Below, in pieces: positions 1 through 8,392 of a stretch of 64,000 nt of DNA. The DNA is taken from positions 1 through 64,000 of the forward strand of contig NZ_JMDW01000007.1 of assembly GCF_000691525.1 (NCBI RefSeq), written 5' to 3'. The notes beneath the pieces were generated by a model. It saw only the letters and a list, made by a program, of their open reading frames with translations. It did not search any database and had not been told where the DNA came from. Positions within the stretch are counted from its first letter, which is position 1; the number at the start of each line of letters is the position of its first letter. This DNA comes from Mycolicibacterium neoaurum ATCC 25795 (GTDB lineage Bacteria > Actinomycetota > Actinomycetes > Mycobacteriales > Mycobacteriaceae). The position numbers and the translations under genes were made by a program.

Positions 1-44
1 CCCACGCCCGCCGCACCATGACCGACCTACCGGCAGCTGCCTAA
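1..44 (+). CDS. possible 3' end of an upstream CDS
   Basis: Frame 3 is open from the window edge and ends at TAA 42-44, giving a tail that reads HARRTMTDLPAAA. An alanine-ending tail like this is plausible for a real protein, but 13 residues cannot be assigned to a family and an open frame this short is expected by chance in GC-rich DNA. The rest of the interval up to 110 contains no recognisable gene. Confidence 0.22.
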   Translation, partial: HARRTMTDLPAAA

Positions 45-110
45 CGCAAAACCGAAGCGCACCTTGACAACTGAACAGTGAGTCGGCTGCGGCCGGGGCG
101 CGGTCGAATG

Positions 111-1250
111 CTAGGCCGTCAGCCCGCGGGCGATCACCAGGCGCTGGATCTGGTTGGTGCCCTCGAAGATCTGGGTGATCTTGGCTTCCCGCATGTAGCG
201 CTCCGGTCGGAAGTCGCGGGTGTAACCGACGCCGCCGAGTACCTGCACGGCATCGGTGGTCACCTTCATGGCGGCGTCTGTCGCGATCAGTTTGGCCACC
301 GATGCCTGGGTCGAGTACGGCAGGCCGAGGTCGCGGCGCCGCGCGGCGTCCAGATAGGTGGCGCGCGCGCTCACGACCGCGGCGGCCATATCGGCAAGCA
401 CGAATCCCAATCCCTGGTGGTCGATGATCTTGCGGCCGAAGGTGGTTCGTTCATTCGCGTACCGGGTGGCCTCATCGAGTGCGGCCTGTGCGATGCCGAC
501 GGCGACCGCGGCGATGCCGAGTCGGCCGGCATCGAGGGCAGAGAAGGCGATCGACAGGCCCTGTCCTTCGGTACCGATCAACCGGTCGGCATCGAGGCGG
601 GCATTGTCGTAGAACGCGGCAGTGGTTGGGACGGCGTGTAGGCCCATCTTCTCCTCGGGCTTGCCGAAGCTCAAACCGTCCAGATCGCCGGGCACTAGGA
701 AACAGGAGATGCCCTTTGATCCGTCACCGGTTCTGGCGAACAGCGTGTAGAAGTCGGCCTTGCCACCGTGGGTGATCCACGCCTTCGAGCCGTTGATCAC
801 GTAGTGGTCGCCGTCCCTGGTCGCGGCACAGCGTAAAGCGGCCGCGTCGGAACCCGCCTGCGGTTCGGACAGGCTGTAGGCGCCGATCTGGTCACCCGAC
901 AGCATGCCGGGCAGCCAACGACCCTTCTGTTCCTCGGTGCCGAAGGACAACAGGGCGTGGGTGGAAAGGCTGTGCACGCTGACCGCCACGGCCACCGTGG
1001 CCCAGCGGGCCGCAATCTCCTCGAGTACCTGGAGGTACACCTCGTAGGGCTGCCCGCCGCCGCCCCATTGCTCGGGCTGGGGCAGGCTGAGCAGCCCGGC
1101 GGCCCCGAGTTGGGGGAAGACGCCGTCGGGATAGGTCTCGGTCCGCTCGTGCTCGTCGACGATCGGGTCGAGCACCTTGTCCGCGATATCGCGGGTCAGT
1201 GCGATCAGTTCGGCGGCGTCCTCGGACGGAAGCAGGCGTTCGACGGGCAC
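111..1250 (-). CDS. acyl-CoA dehydrogenase (FadE family)
   Basis: A 379-residue flavoprotein expected to catalyse alpha,beta-dehydrogenation of an acyl-CoA with FAD, passing electrons to ETF. Visible family signatures are YSLSEPQAGSDAAALR near residue 130 and the C-terminal QIFEGTNQIQ, whose Glu is the usual catalytic base. The length matches short/medium-chain members. I place the start at GTG 1250 because AGAGGTGA lies just upstream; the longer frame from TTG 1265 would start on that ribosome binding site. It is divergent from a TetR gene across a 70-90 base region with repeated AGTACT motifs, so that regulator is the obvious candidate to control it. The substrate cannot be deduced. Confidence 0.9.
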   Translation of the reverse strand: MPVERLLPSEDAAELIALTRDIADKVLDPIVDEHERTETYPDGVFPQLGAAGLLSLPQPEQWGGGGQPYEVYLQVLEEIAARWATVAVAVSVHSLSTHALLSFGTEEQKGRWLPGMLSGDQIGAYSLSEPQAGSDAAALRCAATRDGDHYVINGSKAWITHGGKADFYTLFARTGDGSKGISCFLVPGDLDGLSFGKPEEKMGLHAVPTTAAFYDNARLDADRLIGTEGQGLSIAFSALDAGRLGIAAVAVGIAQAALDEATRYANERTTFGRKIIDHQGLGFVLADMAAAVVSARATYLDAARRRDLGLPYSTQASVAKLIATDAAMKVTTDAVQVLGGVGYTRDFRPERYMREAKITQIFEGTNQIQRLVIARGLTA

Positions 1251-1261
1251 GGGTTCACCTC

Positions 1262-1328
1262 TCAAAACAGTACTGCGATGCGGTTCGCAGTATCGTCAAA
1301 AGAGTACTGGAATAGCCGCTGAAGTACT
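1262..1328. promoter_or_regulatory. divergent promoter region with repeated AGTACT operators
   Basis: The interval between the acyl-CoA dehydrogenase and TetR genes holds AGTACT at 1269-1274, 1303-1308 and 1323-1328. Two of the copies sit in a longer direct repeat, TCAAAACAGTACTG at 1262-1275 and TCAAAAGAGTACTG at 1296-1309, which differ at one base. An inverted repeat, TACTGCG at 1271-1277 and CGCAGTA at 1286-1292, overlaps the first copy. Repeats of this kind in a TetR divergent promoter are typical operators; binding is inferred. Confidence 0.55.
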
Positions 1329-1336
1329 ATCGGAGA

Positions 1337-1921
1337 ATGTCCGAGCTGGTCGAGAGTGGTTTCGCAACCCGCAGACAGATCCGACTGTTCGACGAACTGC
1401 TGGAGTTGATGCTCGCCGAGGGATTCGGCCACCTGACGCTCGACGAGATTGCCGCCCGGTTGCGCTGCTCGAAGACCACGCTGTATGCGTTGGCATCGAG
1501 CAAGGATGAGTTGGTGCGTCGGGTCACCGTGCACTTCTTCAAGCGGGCGACGATCGCGGTCGAGACCAGCCTGGCGCGGACGGGCAACGCACGCGATCGC
1601 GTGGCGGCGTATCTGACGGCGGTCGGAGCCGAGTTGGCCGTGGCATCCGAGGCGTTCATGGCGGATATGAACGCGTTCGCTCCGGCGCGCGAGGTCTACG
1701 AAGCCAACACCGCGGCCGCCGCGGAGCGGGTGCGCCAGCTCATCGAGGAAGGGGTCACCGCGGGAGCGTTCCGCTCGGTCAACGCCGCCTTCGCCGGAGA
1801 TCTCATCGCCACCATGATGGTGCGCATCCAGCAGCGCGAGGTGGGTGCGGCCACCGGGCTCAGTGATGCCGAGGCCTACACCGAGTTGGCGACCCTGCTC
1901 ACCGACGGTTTACGGGCCTGA
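1337..1921 (+). CDS. TetR/AcrR-family transcriptional regulator
   Basis: A 194-residue protein with an N-terminal TetR helix-turn-helix at about residues 30-55 (LTLDEIAARLRCSKTTLYAL) and a helical ligand-binding C-terminal half without recognisable specificity. TetR repressors normally dimerise and release DNA on binding a small ligand. It is divergent from an acyl-CoA dehydrogenase gene, so an acyl-CoA or related lipid ligand is a reasonable inference. The 3' end faces pntB, with a strong hairpin between the two genes. Confidence 0.9.
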   Translation: MSELVESGFATRRQIRLFDELLELMLAEGFGHLTLDEIAARLRCSKTTLYALASSKDELVRRVTVHFFKRATIAVETSLARTGNARDRVAAYLTAVGAELAVASEAFMADMNAFAPAREVYEANTAAAAERVRQLIEEGVTAGAFRSVNAAFAGDLIATMMVRIQQREVGAATGLSDAEAYTELATLLTDGLRA

Positions 1922-1924
1922 CCC

Positions 1925-1963
1925 GACCGCAGAACCGGCCGGACCGCAGAACCGGAGAACCGG
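1925..1963. repeat. short direct repeats after the TetR gene
   Basis: GACCGCAGAACCGG occurs at 1925-1938 and 1942-1955, and AGAACCGG a third time at 1956-1963, immediately downstream of the TetR stop codon. This looks like small local duplication in intergenic DNA; no function is evident. Confidence 0.6.
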
Positions 1964-1976
1964 ACTGACGCAAAAA

Positions 1977-2017
1977 CGACATGGTCGCCATCACCTGAGG
2001 CAATGGCGACCATGTCG
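1977..2017 (-). terminator. intrinsic terminator of the pnt operon
   Basis: A perfect 15-base inverted repeat, CGACATGGTCGCCAT at 1977-1991 and ATGGCGACCATGTCG at 2003-2017, with an 11-base loop. Read on the minus strand it is followed by TTTTTG (1972-1976 reversed), the classical hairpin plus U-tract. It lies between convergent genes and can also stop transcription from the TetR side. Confidence 0.85.
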
Positions 2018-2051
2018 TGGAATCCGGCGAACGGGATGCCGGGCCGAGTGG

Positions 2052-3488
2052 TTACAGCGCGGCGTTGATCGCGTCGACGCGATCCTTGGCATCACCGAAG
2101 AGCATCTGGGTGTTCTCCCGGAAGAACAGCGGATTCTGCACACCGGCGTACCCGGACGCCATGGAACGCTTGAACACGATGACGTTGTCGGCATTCCACA
2201 CCGTCAGCACCGGCATACCAGCGATCGGTGACCCCGGATCCTCGGACGCAGCCGGGTTGACGGTGTCGTTGGCGCCGATGACCAGCACCACCGAGGTGCC
2301 GTCGAAATCGTCGTTGATCTCATCCATTTCGAGCACGATGTCGTAGGGCACCTTGGCCTCGGCCAGCAGCACGTTCATGTGCCCGGGGAGTCGGCCCGCG
2401 ACCGGGTGGATGCCGAAGCGCACGTCGACGCCGCGCTCGCGCAGCTTGCGGGTCAGGTCGGCGACTCCGTACTGGGCCTGCGCCACGGCCATGCCGTATC
2501 CCGGTGTGATGATCACCGAGGAGGCATTGGCGAGCAGTTCCGCGGCGCCCTCGGCGGTGATCTCGCGGTGTTCGCCGTAATCCTTGTCCTCCGCGGGGCC
2601 GGCTTCGATACCGAAACCGCCTGCGATGACCGAGATGAACGAACGGTTCATCGCCTTGCACATGATGTAGGACAGGAACGCACCGGAGGAGCCGACCAGC
2701 GCGCCGGTGATGATCAACAGGTCGTTGCCCAGCAGGAAGCCCGATGCTGCGGCGGCCCAGCCGGAGTAGCTGTTGAGCATCGAGACAACGACCGGCATAT
2801 CGCCACCGCCGATCGAGGCGACCAGATGCCAGCCCAGCAGCAGCGCCAGCACGGTCACCACGACCAGCAGCCACAGCTGGGGCTCGATGACGAACCAGAC
2901 CGTCAGCGCGATGAAGACCACCAGCGCGCCGACGTTCAGGAAGTTCTTGCCAGGCAACATCAATGGCGCGGATTTGATGCGGGCCGACAGTTTGAGGTTG
3001 GCCACGATCGATCCGGTGAATGTCACCGCGCCGATGAATACGCCGATGAACACCTCGGCCGAATGGATGCCCAGCATGCCCTGGCCGGCAAGATGCGCGG
3101 CCTCGGCACCATCCGGATGAGCCTCCACGTGCAGGTAACCGTTCCAGCCGACCAGCACGGCGGCCAGGCCGACGAATGAGTGCAGCAACGCGATGAGCTC
3201 GGGCATGCCGGTCATCTCGACGATCTTGGCCCGCCACAGACCGATCGCCGCACCGATGGCCATGGCGCCCACCAGCAGGCCGAGACCGAGCGGTTCGATA
3301 TCACGGCCGATGGCCAACACGACGGTGGCGATCAGCGCCACCGCCATGCCCGCGATGCCGAAAGTGTTGCCGGCCTTGGATGTTTCGTGTTTCGACAGGC
3401 CCGCGAGGGCCAGGATGAACAGCAGCGCCGCGACCACATAGGCCGCGGTGGCCGCGGTTTCCAGAGAAAGCATGGGGAATCCGTTCAC
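2052..3488 (-). CDS. pntB: NAD(P) transhydrogenase subunit beta
   Basis: The beta subunit of proton-translocating transhydrogenase, an inner-membrane enzyme that drives NADPH formation from NADH with the proton gradient. The 478-residue protein has many N-terminal membrane helices and a C-terminal NADP-binding domain III, with the characteristic [19 protein letters not shown] segment about two thirds of the way along and a [10 protein letters not shown] segment near the end. The length is close to E. coli PntB. The start is uncertain between GTG 3488 and ATG 3473; neither has a strong Shine-Dalgarno. It lies 31 bases downstream of pntA, in one operon, and ends at a strong terminator. Confidence 0.96.
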   Translation of the reverse strand: MNGFPMLSLETAATAAYVVAALLFILALAGLSKHETSKAGNTFGIAGMAVALIATVVLAIGRDIEPLGLGLLVGAMAIGAAIGLWRAKIVEMTGMPELIALLHSFVGLAAVLVGWNGYLHVEAHPDGAEAAHLAGQGMLGIHSAEVFIGVFIGAVTFTGSIVANLKLSARIKSAPLMLPGKNFLNVGALVVFIALTVWFVIEPQLWLLVVVTVLALLLGWHLVASIGGGDMPVVVSMLNSYSGWAAAASGFLLGNDLLIITGALVGSSGAFLSYIMCKAMNRSFISVIAGGFGIEAGPAEDKDYGEHREITAEGAAELLANASSVIITPGYGMAVAQAQYGVADLTRKLRERGVDVRFGIHPVAGRLPGHMNVLLAEAKVPYDIVLEMDEINDDFDGTSVVLVIGANDTVNPAASEDPGSPIAGMPVLTVWNADNVIVFKRSMASGYAGVQNPLFFRENTQMLFGDAKDRVDAINAAL

Positions 3489-3519
3489 AGAGAGTGTCGT
3501 GAGAAGTGGGAGGGCAGCC

Positions 3520-5055
3520 CTAGCTGCGGGAGAACATCGCGAGCATGCGGCGGGTCACCGCGAAACCACCGAAGACGTTGATGCTGGCCAGCAAGATCGC
3601 GATGGTGGCCAATACGGTGATCGCCAGATCGCCGGTGCCGATCTGCAGCAGCGCGCCGACGACGATGATTCCCGAGATCGCGTTCGTCACCGACATCAGT
3701 GGCGTGTGCAACGCGTGGTGGACACCGCTGATCACGTAGTAGCCGATGACGATGGCCAGCGCGAACACCACCAGATGCACCTGCAGTGCGGCCGGCGATA
3801 TCGCGATCAAGGCGAACAACGCTGCCGCACCGGCGAACGTCAGGCCGAGCCTGCGCTGAGCCGACATCGGCGGCTTGGGAGCCGGTTTCTCGGCAGGGGT
3901 GGCGGCCGCCGCGGCGGCAGGTGCCGCGGACACCTGCACAGGCGGGGGCGGCCAGGTGACCTCGCCGTCACGCACCACGGTGACCGAGCGTTGGACGACG
4001 TCGTCGAAGTCCAGCGTGAGCCGGCCGTCCTTCTCGGGCGTCACCAGCTTGAGCAGGTTCACCAGGTTGGTGCCGTAGAGCTGCGATGCGGTGGCCGGCA
4101 GACGGCCGGCCAGGTCGGTGTAGCCGATGATCGTCACGCCGTTGTCGGTGACGATCGCCTGATCCTTGACGGTGCCCTCGACATTGCCGCCATTGGATGC
4201 GGCCATGTCCACGATCACGCTGCCCGGGCGCATGGAGGCGACCATCTCGGCGGTGATGATCCGCGGCGCAGGCTTACCCGGGATCAAGGCCGTGGTGATG
4301 ATGATGTCGACCTCGCTGGCCAGCTCGGCGTAGAGCTGCGCCTCGCGGGCCTTGTAATCCTCGCCCATCTCCTTGGCGTAGCCGGTGGCCGACACCTCGG
4401 CGGCCGCCGGGTCGACCGAGACGTACTCGCCGCCGAGGGACTTGACCTGGTCGGCGACCTCGGGCCGCGGGTCGGTGGCCTTCACGATCGCACCGAGGCT
4501 GCCCGCGGCGCCGATCGCGGCCAGCCCGGCCACTCCGGCACCGACAACCAGGACCTTGGCCGGCGGCACCTTGCCCGCCGCGGTGACCTGGCCGGTGAAG
4601 AACCGCCCGAAGCTGTGCGCGGCCTCGACGACGGCCCGGTAGCCGGCGATATTGGCCATCGAGGACAGCACGTCCAGTGACTGCGCGCGTGAGATGCGGG
4701 GCACCGCGTCCATCGCCAACACCGTGATGGGACGCGCCGACAGCTTCTCGACGAGGTCGGGCTTCAGCGCCGGGGAGATCAGACTGACCAGCGTCGCGCC
4801 GTCCTTGAGCGCCGCGATCTCGGTGTCATCAGGGGCATTGACCTTCAGTACGACGTCGGCCGACAGTACTTCCTGGGTGGTGCCGATGCCGGCGCCGGCC
4901 TCTACATAGGCGGCGTCGGAGAAGCTCGAGGCCGCACCCGCGCCGGTCTCTACGACGACGTCATAACCCAGCTTGATGATTTGCCCAACGGTCGCAGGCG
5001 TCGCCGCGACCCGTGTCTCGCCCGCGTGAGTTTCGCGCGGAATGCCGATGATCAT
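3520..5055 (-). CDS. pntA: NAD(P) transhydrogenase subunit alpha, fused form
   Basis: The alpha subunit of proton-translocating transhydrogenase. The 511-residue protein carries the NAD-binding domain I (residues 1 to about 370, Rossmann motif [20 protein letters not shown] near residue 170), a Pro/Ala-rich linker (about 375-400), and C-terminal membrane helices belonging to domain II. As I recall, M. tuberculosis encodes these as two polypeptides, PntAa and PntAb; here they are one, as in E. coli. The start [15 protein letters not shown] is typical of the family. The gene precedes pntB, and a 13-base palindrome lies just upstream. Confidence 0.96.
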   Translation of the reverse strand: MIIGIPRETHAGETRVAATPATVGQIIKLGYDVVVETGAGAASSFSDAAYVEAGAGIGTTQEVLSADVVLKVNAPDDTEIAALKDGATLVSLISPALKPDLVEKLSARPITVLAMDAVPRISRAQSLDVLSSMANIAGYRAVVEAAHSFGRFFTGQVTAAGKVPPAKVLVVGAGVAGLAAIGAAGSLGAIVKATDPRPEVADQVKSLGGEYVSVDPAAAEVSATGYAKEMGEDYKAREAQLYAELASEVDIIITTALIPGKPAPRIITAEMVASMRPGSVIVDMAASNGGNVEGTVKDQAIVTDNGVTIIGYTDLAGRLPATASQLYGTNLVNLLKLVTPEKDGRLTLDFDDVVQRSVTVVRDGEVTWPPPPVQVSAAPAAAAAATPAEKPAPKPPMSAQRRLGLTFAGAAALFALIAISPAALQVHLVVFALAIVIGYYVISGVHHALHTPLMSVTNAISGIIVVGALLQIGTGDLAITVLATIAILLASINVFGGFAVTRRMLAMFSRS

Positions 5056-5076
5056 CGGAAGAGTCTCGCATTTGCC

Positions 5077-5089
5077 CGCGCATTGCGCG
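5077..5089. promoter_or_regulatory. palindrome upstream of pntA
   Basis: CGCGCATTGCGCG is a perfect palindrome around a central T, 22 bases upstream of the pntA start codon within a 129-base region that must hold the pnt promoter. It could be an operator; no regulator for it is encoded beside it. Short GC palindromes are common in this base composition, so this is weak evidence. Confidence 0.3.
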
Positions 5090-5184
5090 TATGCCCCTCA
5101 TGCGGTGAGCGGTCAGCCGACGTCGCCCAGCGTGGGCAAACACGCGAAACACGGTGCGCCGGCGTGCGCCAGCTCACAGCGGGA

Positions 5185-6237
5185 CTACAACCAGTCCCGC
5201 CTGCGGAACATCACGTACAGGATGGCGACCAGCACGACGATCAGTGCCGAACTGGTGATGAACCCGGCGGTCGTCTCGATGCCCGGGTAGAGCACGTTCT
5301 GGCCGTAGAACCCAGTGATGGCCGTCGGTACCGCGATGATCGCGGCCCAGCTGGTCAGCTTCTTCATCACGGTATTCAGCCGCGCGTCCTGCAAGGAGAG
5401 GTTGGTCTCGAACACGGTGGTCACCATGTCGCGCAGCGACTCGGTCCATTCCGAGGCGCGCAGTACATGGTCGTAGAGATCGGCGTACAGCGAGTCCAGT
5501 GACGGCGCGCTCGAGGGCGATTCCCCGTCGAGGCGCCGGTGCTGGATCGCGCCGACCACCTCTCGCATCGGCAACACGGCGCGACGAAGTTCGACGAGTT
5601 CCTTACGGAGCCGGAACGTCCGGCGCTGCAGGCCGCGCCGTGGCCCGCTGTCGTCGAAAAGCTCGTCCTCCAGTCCTTCGATGGCGTCGTCGAGGGACTG
5701 CACCGCATCGAAGTGTCCGTCGACGACGACGTCGAGCAGCGCGTGTACCAGGGCACCCACCCCGTACTGCTGGCCGCCGAGTTCGTCGAAGCGTTGCGAG
5801 ACTTCGCGGATGTCGAAGTGCACCTCGGGGTGGTTGACCGAGGGCAGGCGCACCGTGATCAGCCCGCGGGGCAGCACGAACGCCGAGATGCGGTGTTTGA
5901 CGAGGGTGGAGGTGATGGATTCGTCCTCACCGGTGCCGAGGATGTCCACGGCATAGACCGTGAAGAACGTGTGCGTGCGGTACACGCTGGCCTTGGTCCG
6001 CTCCTTGGGAGCCACGGCGTCCTCGACGGCCCACATGTCCAGGTGCAGTTCGGCGGCGAGCGCCGCGAGCGCTTCATGGTCGGGGTCGTAGATATCGGCC
6101 CACACCAGGCGGTCCTCGGATGCCAGGCAGTCCGAGATCGCCTCGAAGGTGAATTCCTCGTCATGGGATTGCCCGTCCCGCCACAACCGACCGGTCACTG
6201 TCGTCACTCGGCCATCATTCACCGGATTCCTGGGCAT
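5185..6237 (-). CDS. CorA-family divalent cation transporter with GQN motif
   Basis: A 350-residue CorA-type protein: long acidic, helical cytoplasmic domain and two C-terminal membrane helices (about residues 288-345) ending in a basic tail. CorA proteins form pentameric channels for Mg2+, Co2+ or related ions. The signature after the first helix, normally YGMN, reads YGQNV here, so the GMN Met is replaced by Gln at the selectivity site. The start may be ATG 6237 or GTG 6222, the latter preceded by AGGAA. Ion specificity cannot be read from sequence. Confidence 0.85.
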   Translation of the reverse strand: MPRNPVNDGRVTTVTGRLWRDGQSHDEEFTFEAISDCLASEDRLVWADIYDPDHEALAALAAELHLDMWAVEDAVAPKERTKASVYRTHTFFTVYAVDILGTGEDESITSTLVKHRISAFVLPRGLITVRLPSVNHPEVHFDIREVSQRFDELGGQQYGVGALVHALLDVVVDGHFDAVQSLDDAIEGLEDELFDDSGPRRGLQRRTFRLRKELVELRRAVLPMREVVGAIQHRRLDGESPSSAPSLDSLYADLYDHVLRASEWTESLRDMVTTVFETNLSLQDARLNTVMKKLTSWAAIIAVPTAITGFYGQNVLYPGIETTAGFITSSALIVVLVAILYVMFRRRDWL

Positions 6238-6296
6238 CCAGGTAATGGACAGGCTTGCAGAAGATAATCCGAGGCACCACCGACGAAGGAACTTCC

Positions 6297-6404
6297 ATGT
6301 CCGATATCGAGACCGTGATCGTCATCATCGCCGCGCTGGTCGCCGTGACGGTGGTCGTGACGCTGCTCGTCAGCACGTCCAAGGGCCGCAACGGCCGTCG
6401 CTAG
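6297..6404 (+). CDS. small single-pass membrane protein (35 aa)
   Basis: ATG 6297 follows GAAGGAAC and opens a 35-codon frame ending at TAG 6402. The peptide starts MSDIETVIVIIAALVAV, forms one hydrophobic helix of roughly 20 residues and ends in the basic tail KGRNGRR, a typical N-out/C-in single-span protein. Its start resembles the next gene product, which begins MSDTNTLWIVIAAVVVIAVV, so the two may be diverged copies. The role is unknown. Confidence 0.6.
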   Translation: MSDIETVIVIIAALVAVTVVVTLLVSTSKGRNGRR

Positions 6405-6501
6405 CTCGGCGCGCGGAGTTTCGCCGCGCAGTCGGCTGGGCACCCGCAATTAGCGCGCGCGTCGATAAGCGCGGCGTCCGTAGCCCAGCAAGGAGCGAAA
6501 G

Positions 6502-6924
6502 ATGTCTGACACGAACACGTTGTGGATCGTCATTGCCGCGGTGGTTGTCATCGCGGTCGTGGTGGGTCTGGCCCTGGTCGCGAGGCAGAAGCGACGTCGG
6601 GTCGCTGCCGAGAAGATGCGCACCGAACTGGAGGCCGAGCGCGAGCAGGTGGCCAAGCGGCAGGCGCTGGCCGACGAGACCGACGCGCGGGCGCGGGCGG
6701 CCGCGGCCGAGGCGGAGGCGAAGGCAGCCGAGGCGCGCAGGCTCGCCGACCGGGCGTCGTCGCATCAGCAAACGGTGGCCGAGCAGCAGGAGGAACTCGA
6801 GGAGCGCAGCAAGCGCATCGACAAGCTGGACCCGGACGTCAAGACCGGCAAGCGAGACGACCGCGCCGAGGTCGGCGACGCGAGCACCGGTGACACCCCG
6901 CGGCGGGTCGACAATCTGCGCTGA
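6502..6924 (+). CDS. single-pass membrane protein with cytoplasmic coiled coil
   Basis: A 140-residue protein with one N-terminal membrane helix (about residues 8-27), the stop-transfer sequence RQKRRR, then a long Ala/Glu/Arg-rich helix with heptad character (about 35-120) and a charged C-terminal tail. AAGGAGCG precedes the ATG. This architecture suits a membrane-anchored scaffold, but no enzyme domain is visible and I do not recognise a characterised family. It follows a 35-residue protein with a similar N-terminus. Confidence 0.8.
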   Translation: MSDTNTLWIVIAAVVVIAVVVGLALVARQKRRRVAAEKMRTELEAEREQVAKRQALADETDARARAAAAEAEAKAAEARRLADRASSHQQTVAEQQEELEERSKRIDKLDPDVKTGKRDDRAEVGDASTGDTPRRVDNLR

Positions 6925-6958
6925 GCGGTTCGGTCTCGGATGTGCGGCGAACACGTAT

Positions 6959-6980
6959 CGACATGGGGCGAACCATGTCG
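6959..6980. promoter_or_regulatory. inverted repeat before the zinc-ribbon gene
   Basis: CGACATGG at 6959-6966 and CCATGTCG at 6973-6980 form a perfect 8-base inverted repeat with a 6-base loop, about 35 bases upstream of the next gene and 35 bases after the previous stop. It could be an operator or a weak terminator; there is no U-tract. Confidence 0.4.
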
Positions 6981-7012
6981 GCGGTGGCGGCGCGCGTCCC
7001 ACCATGTTGGGC

Positions 7013-7384
7013 ATGGAAATGGTGATCGAACGCGGGCAGGCCCGGTGTCCCTTCTGTGTATCCGTGGCCGATTACCGATTCATCGAGAACGACCGCAGCC
7101 TGGTGCGCTACGAGGTGCACTGCCGATCCTGCGGTGAGCGCTATCGGGAGAAGCTGGGTCTGGCCGCCGTATCGAACGCACCGGCAACGCAACCGTGGCT
7201 GCCCGAACCCGCGCAGCTGCCCGCGGTGCCGCTGAGCGAGCGGCTGCGGGCTGTCGCCGCGGGTGCCCGTGAACGCTCGGCGGCGGTGTCCGCGGCCGTG
7301 GCAGCCTCCACCGCTGCGGCCTGGCAACGCCGGGATGTACTGCCGTGGCTGGCCGGCGCGTTGGCGCGGGCCCAGCGCGGATAA
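7013..7384 (+). CDS. small zinc-ribbon protein
   Basis: A 123-residue frame with two CxxC knuckles, CPFC near residue 13 and CRSC near residue 36, spaced as in a four-cysteine zinc ribbon, followed by an Ala/Arg-rich helical tail. Third codon positions are almost all G or C, as in neighbouring genes, which supports real coding. The frame is open far upstream, so the start is uncertain: ATG 7004, 7013 and 7019 are all in frame and none has a good ribosome binding site. Likely a nucleic-acid- or protein-binding accessory protein; no specific function is assigned. Confidence 0.6.
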   Translation: MEMVIERGQARCPFCVSVADYRFIENDRSLVRYEVHCRSCGERYREKLGLAAVSNAPATQPWLPEPAQLPAVPLSERLRAVAAGARERSAAVSAAVAASTAAAWQRRDVLPWLAGALARAQRG

Positions 7385-7420
7385 AACTCACCCCGATTCC
7401 AGACCTTCTGCCATCGTCCC

Positions 7421-7514
7421 CACCCGGGTAGCAATACGCGGGTGAACACGACGCGGTCCGCCGACCCCTGCTGTTGCTGCTGAACTCGTCCGTTCAGTCC
7501 TTTTCCAGCAACAG
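7421..7514 (+). promoter_or_regulatory. hairpin-rich 5' leader of the ABC transporter operon
   Basis: Two hairpins precede the GTG start at 7529. The first pairs CACCCG 7421-7426 with CGGGTG 7439-7444. The second is larger: CTGTTGCTG 7471-7479 pairs with CAGCAACAG 7506-7514 and, stacked directly inside, CTGAAC 7480-7485 pairs with GTTCAG 7492-7497, with an 8-base bulge TCCTTTTC on the 3' side. The 3' arm ends 14 bases before the start codon, so folding could affect ribosome access. It matches no riboswitch class I know. Confidence 0.5.
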
Positions 7515-7528
7515 AAAGTCGGCCGCCC

Positions 7529-8392
7529 GTGTCCGTTTTCGTCGATATCGTGCCCGACCCATCGGCTGTCGACTCGCCACGTCCCGCGGCGCCCCGTCGC
7601 CGATTGCGCGCCGTCCTCACCAAGGCCGGGCTGCCGTTGCTGTCGGTGCTGGTGTTCTTCGCCGTCTGGCAGGTGGTCGCGAGCGCCGGCATCTGGAACC
7701 AGACGTTCGTGCCCTACCCGAGCACGGTGTGGCGCGCGTTCCTCGACGTCTCCACCACGCATGACGGCGTGCGCGGCTACGCCGGTTACCTGCTCTACGA
7801 ACACCTCTACATGACGCTGCGCCGGGTGCTGGCCGGCGTGGTCATCGGTGTGGTGTTCGGCGTGCTGCTGGGTTTGTTGATGGGGTCGGTGGGCTGGCTG
7901 CGCAGTGTGCTCGAGCCATGGCTGACGTTCCTGCGGGCGCTTCCGCCGCTGGCCTACTTCTTCCTGCTCGTCATCTGGCTGGGTATCGACGAGGCGCCCA
8001 AGATCACCCTGCTCGCCCTGGCGGCGTTGCCACCGGCCGCAGTGGCCACCACCGCCGCCGTCGTGGCGGCGCCGGTCGGATTGCAGGAGGCGGCCCGTGC
8101 CCTTGGCGCGACCCGGGCCCAGGTGATCCGCGATGTCGTGGTGCCCGCGGCGCTGCCGGAGACCTTCACCGGCATCCGGCTGGCGGTCGGCATGGCCTAT
8201 TCGTCGGTGGTCGCCGCGGAACTGTTCAACGGAATCCCCGGTATCGGCGGATTGGTCAAGGACGCAAGTAACTACAACAACACCCCAGTCGTGCTGGTCG
8301 GGATCTTCGCCATCGGATTCTCGGGGCTGGTCATCGACGGATTGCTGCGGTCGCTGGAACGGCGTGCCGTCCCCTGGAGAGGAAAAATCTAG
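7529..8392 (+). CDS. ABC transporter permease, TauC/SsuC type
   Basis: A 287-residue integral membrane permease with about six helices and the BPD_transp_1 EAA loop EAARALGATRAQVIRDVVVP, which docks on the ATPase. It belongs to the nitrate/sulfonate/taurine importer class. It starts at GTG 7529 behind a hairpin-rich leader, and its stop codon abuts the ATG of the binding protein, so the three transporter genes form one operon. The substrate is not determined; an organosulfur or similar small anionic solute is the family-based guess. Confidence 0.9.
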   Translation: MSVFVDIVPDPSAVDSPRPAAPRRRLRAVLTKAGLPLLSVLVFFAVWQVVASAGIWNQTFVPYPSTVWRAFLDVSTTHDGVRGYAGYLLYEHLYMTLRRVLAGVVIGVVFGVLLGLLMGSVGWLRSVLEPWLTFLRALPPLAYFFLLVIWLGIDEAPKITLLALAALPPAAVATTAAVVAAPVGLQEAARALGATRAQVIRDVVVPAALPETFTGIRLAVGMAYSSVVAAELFNGIPGIGGLVKDASNYNNTPVVLVGIFAIGFSGLVIDGLLRSLERRAVPWRGKI

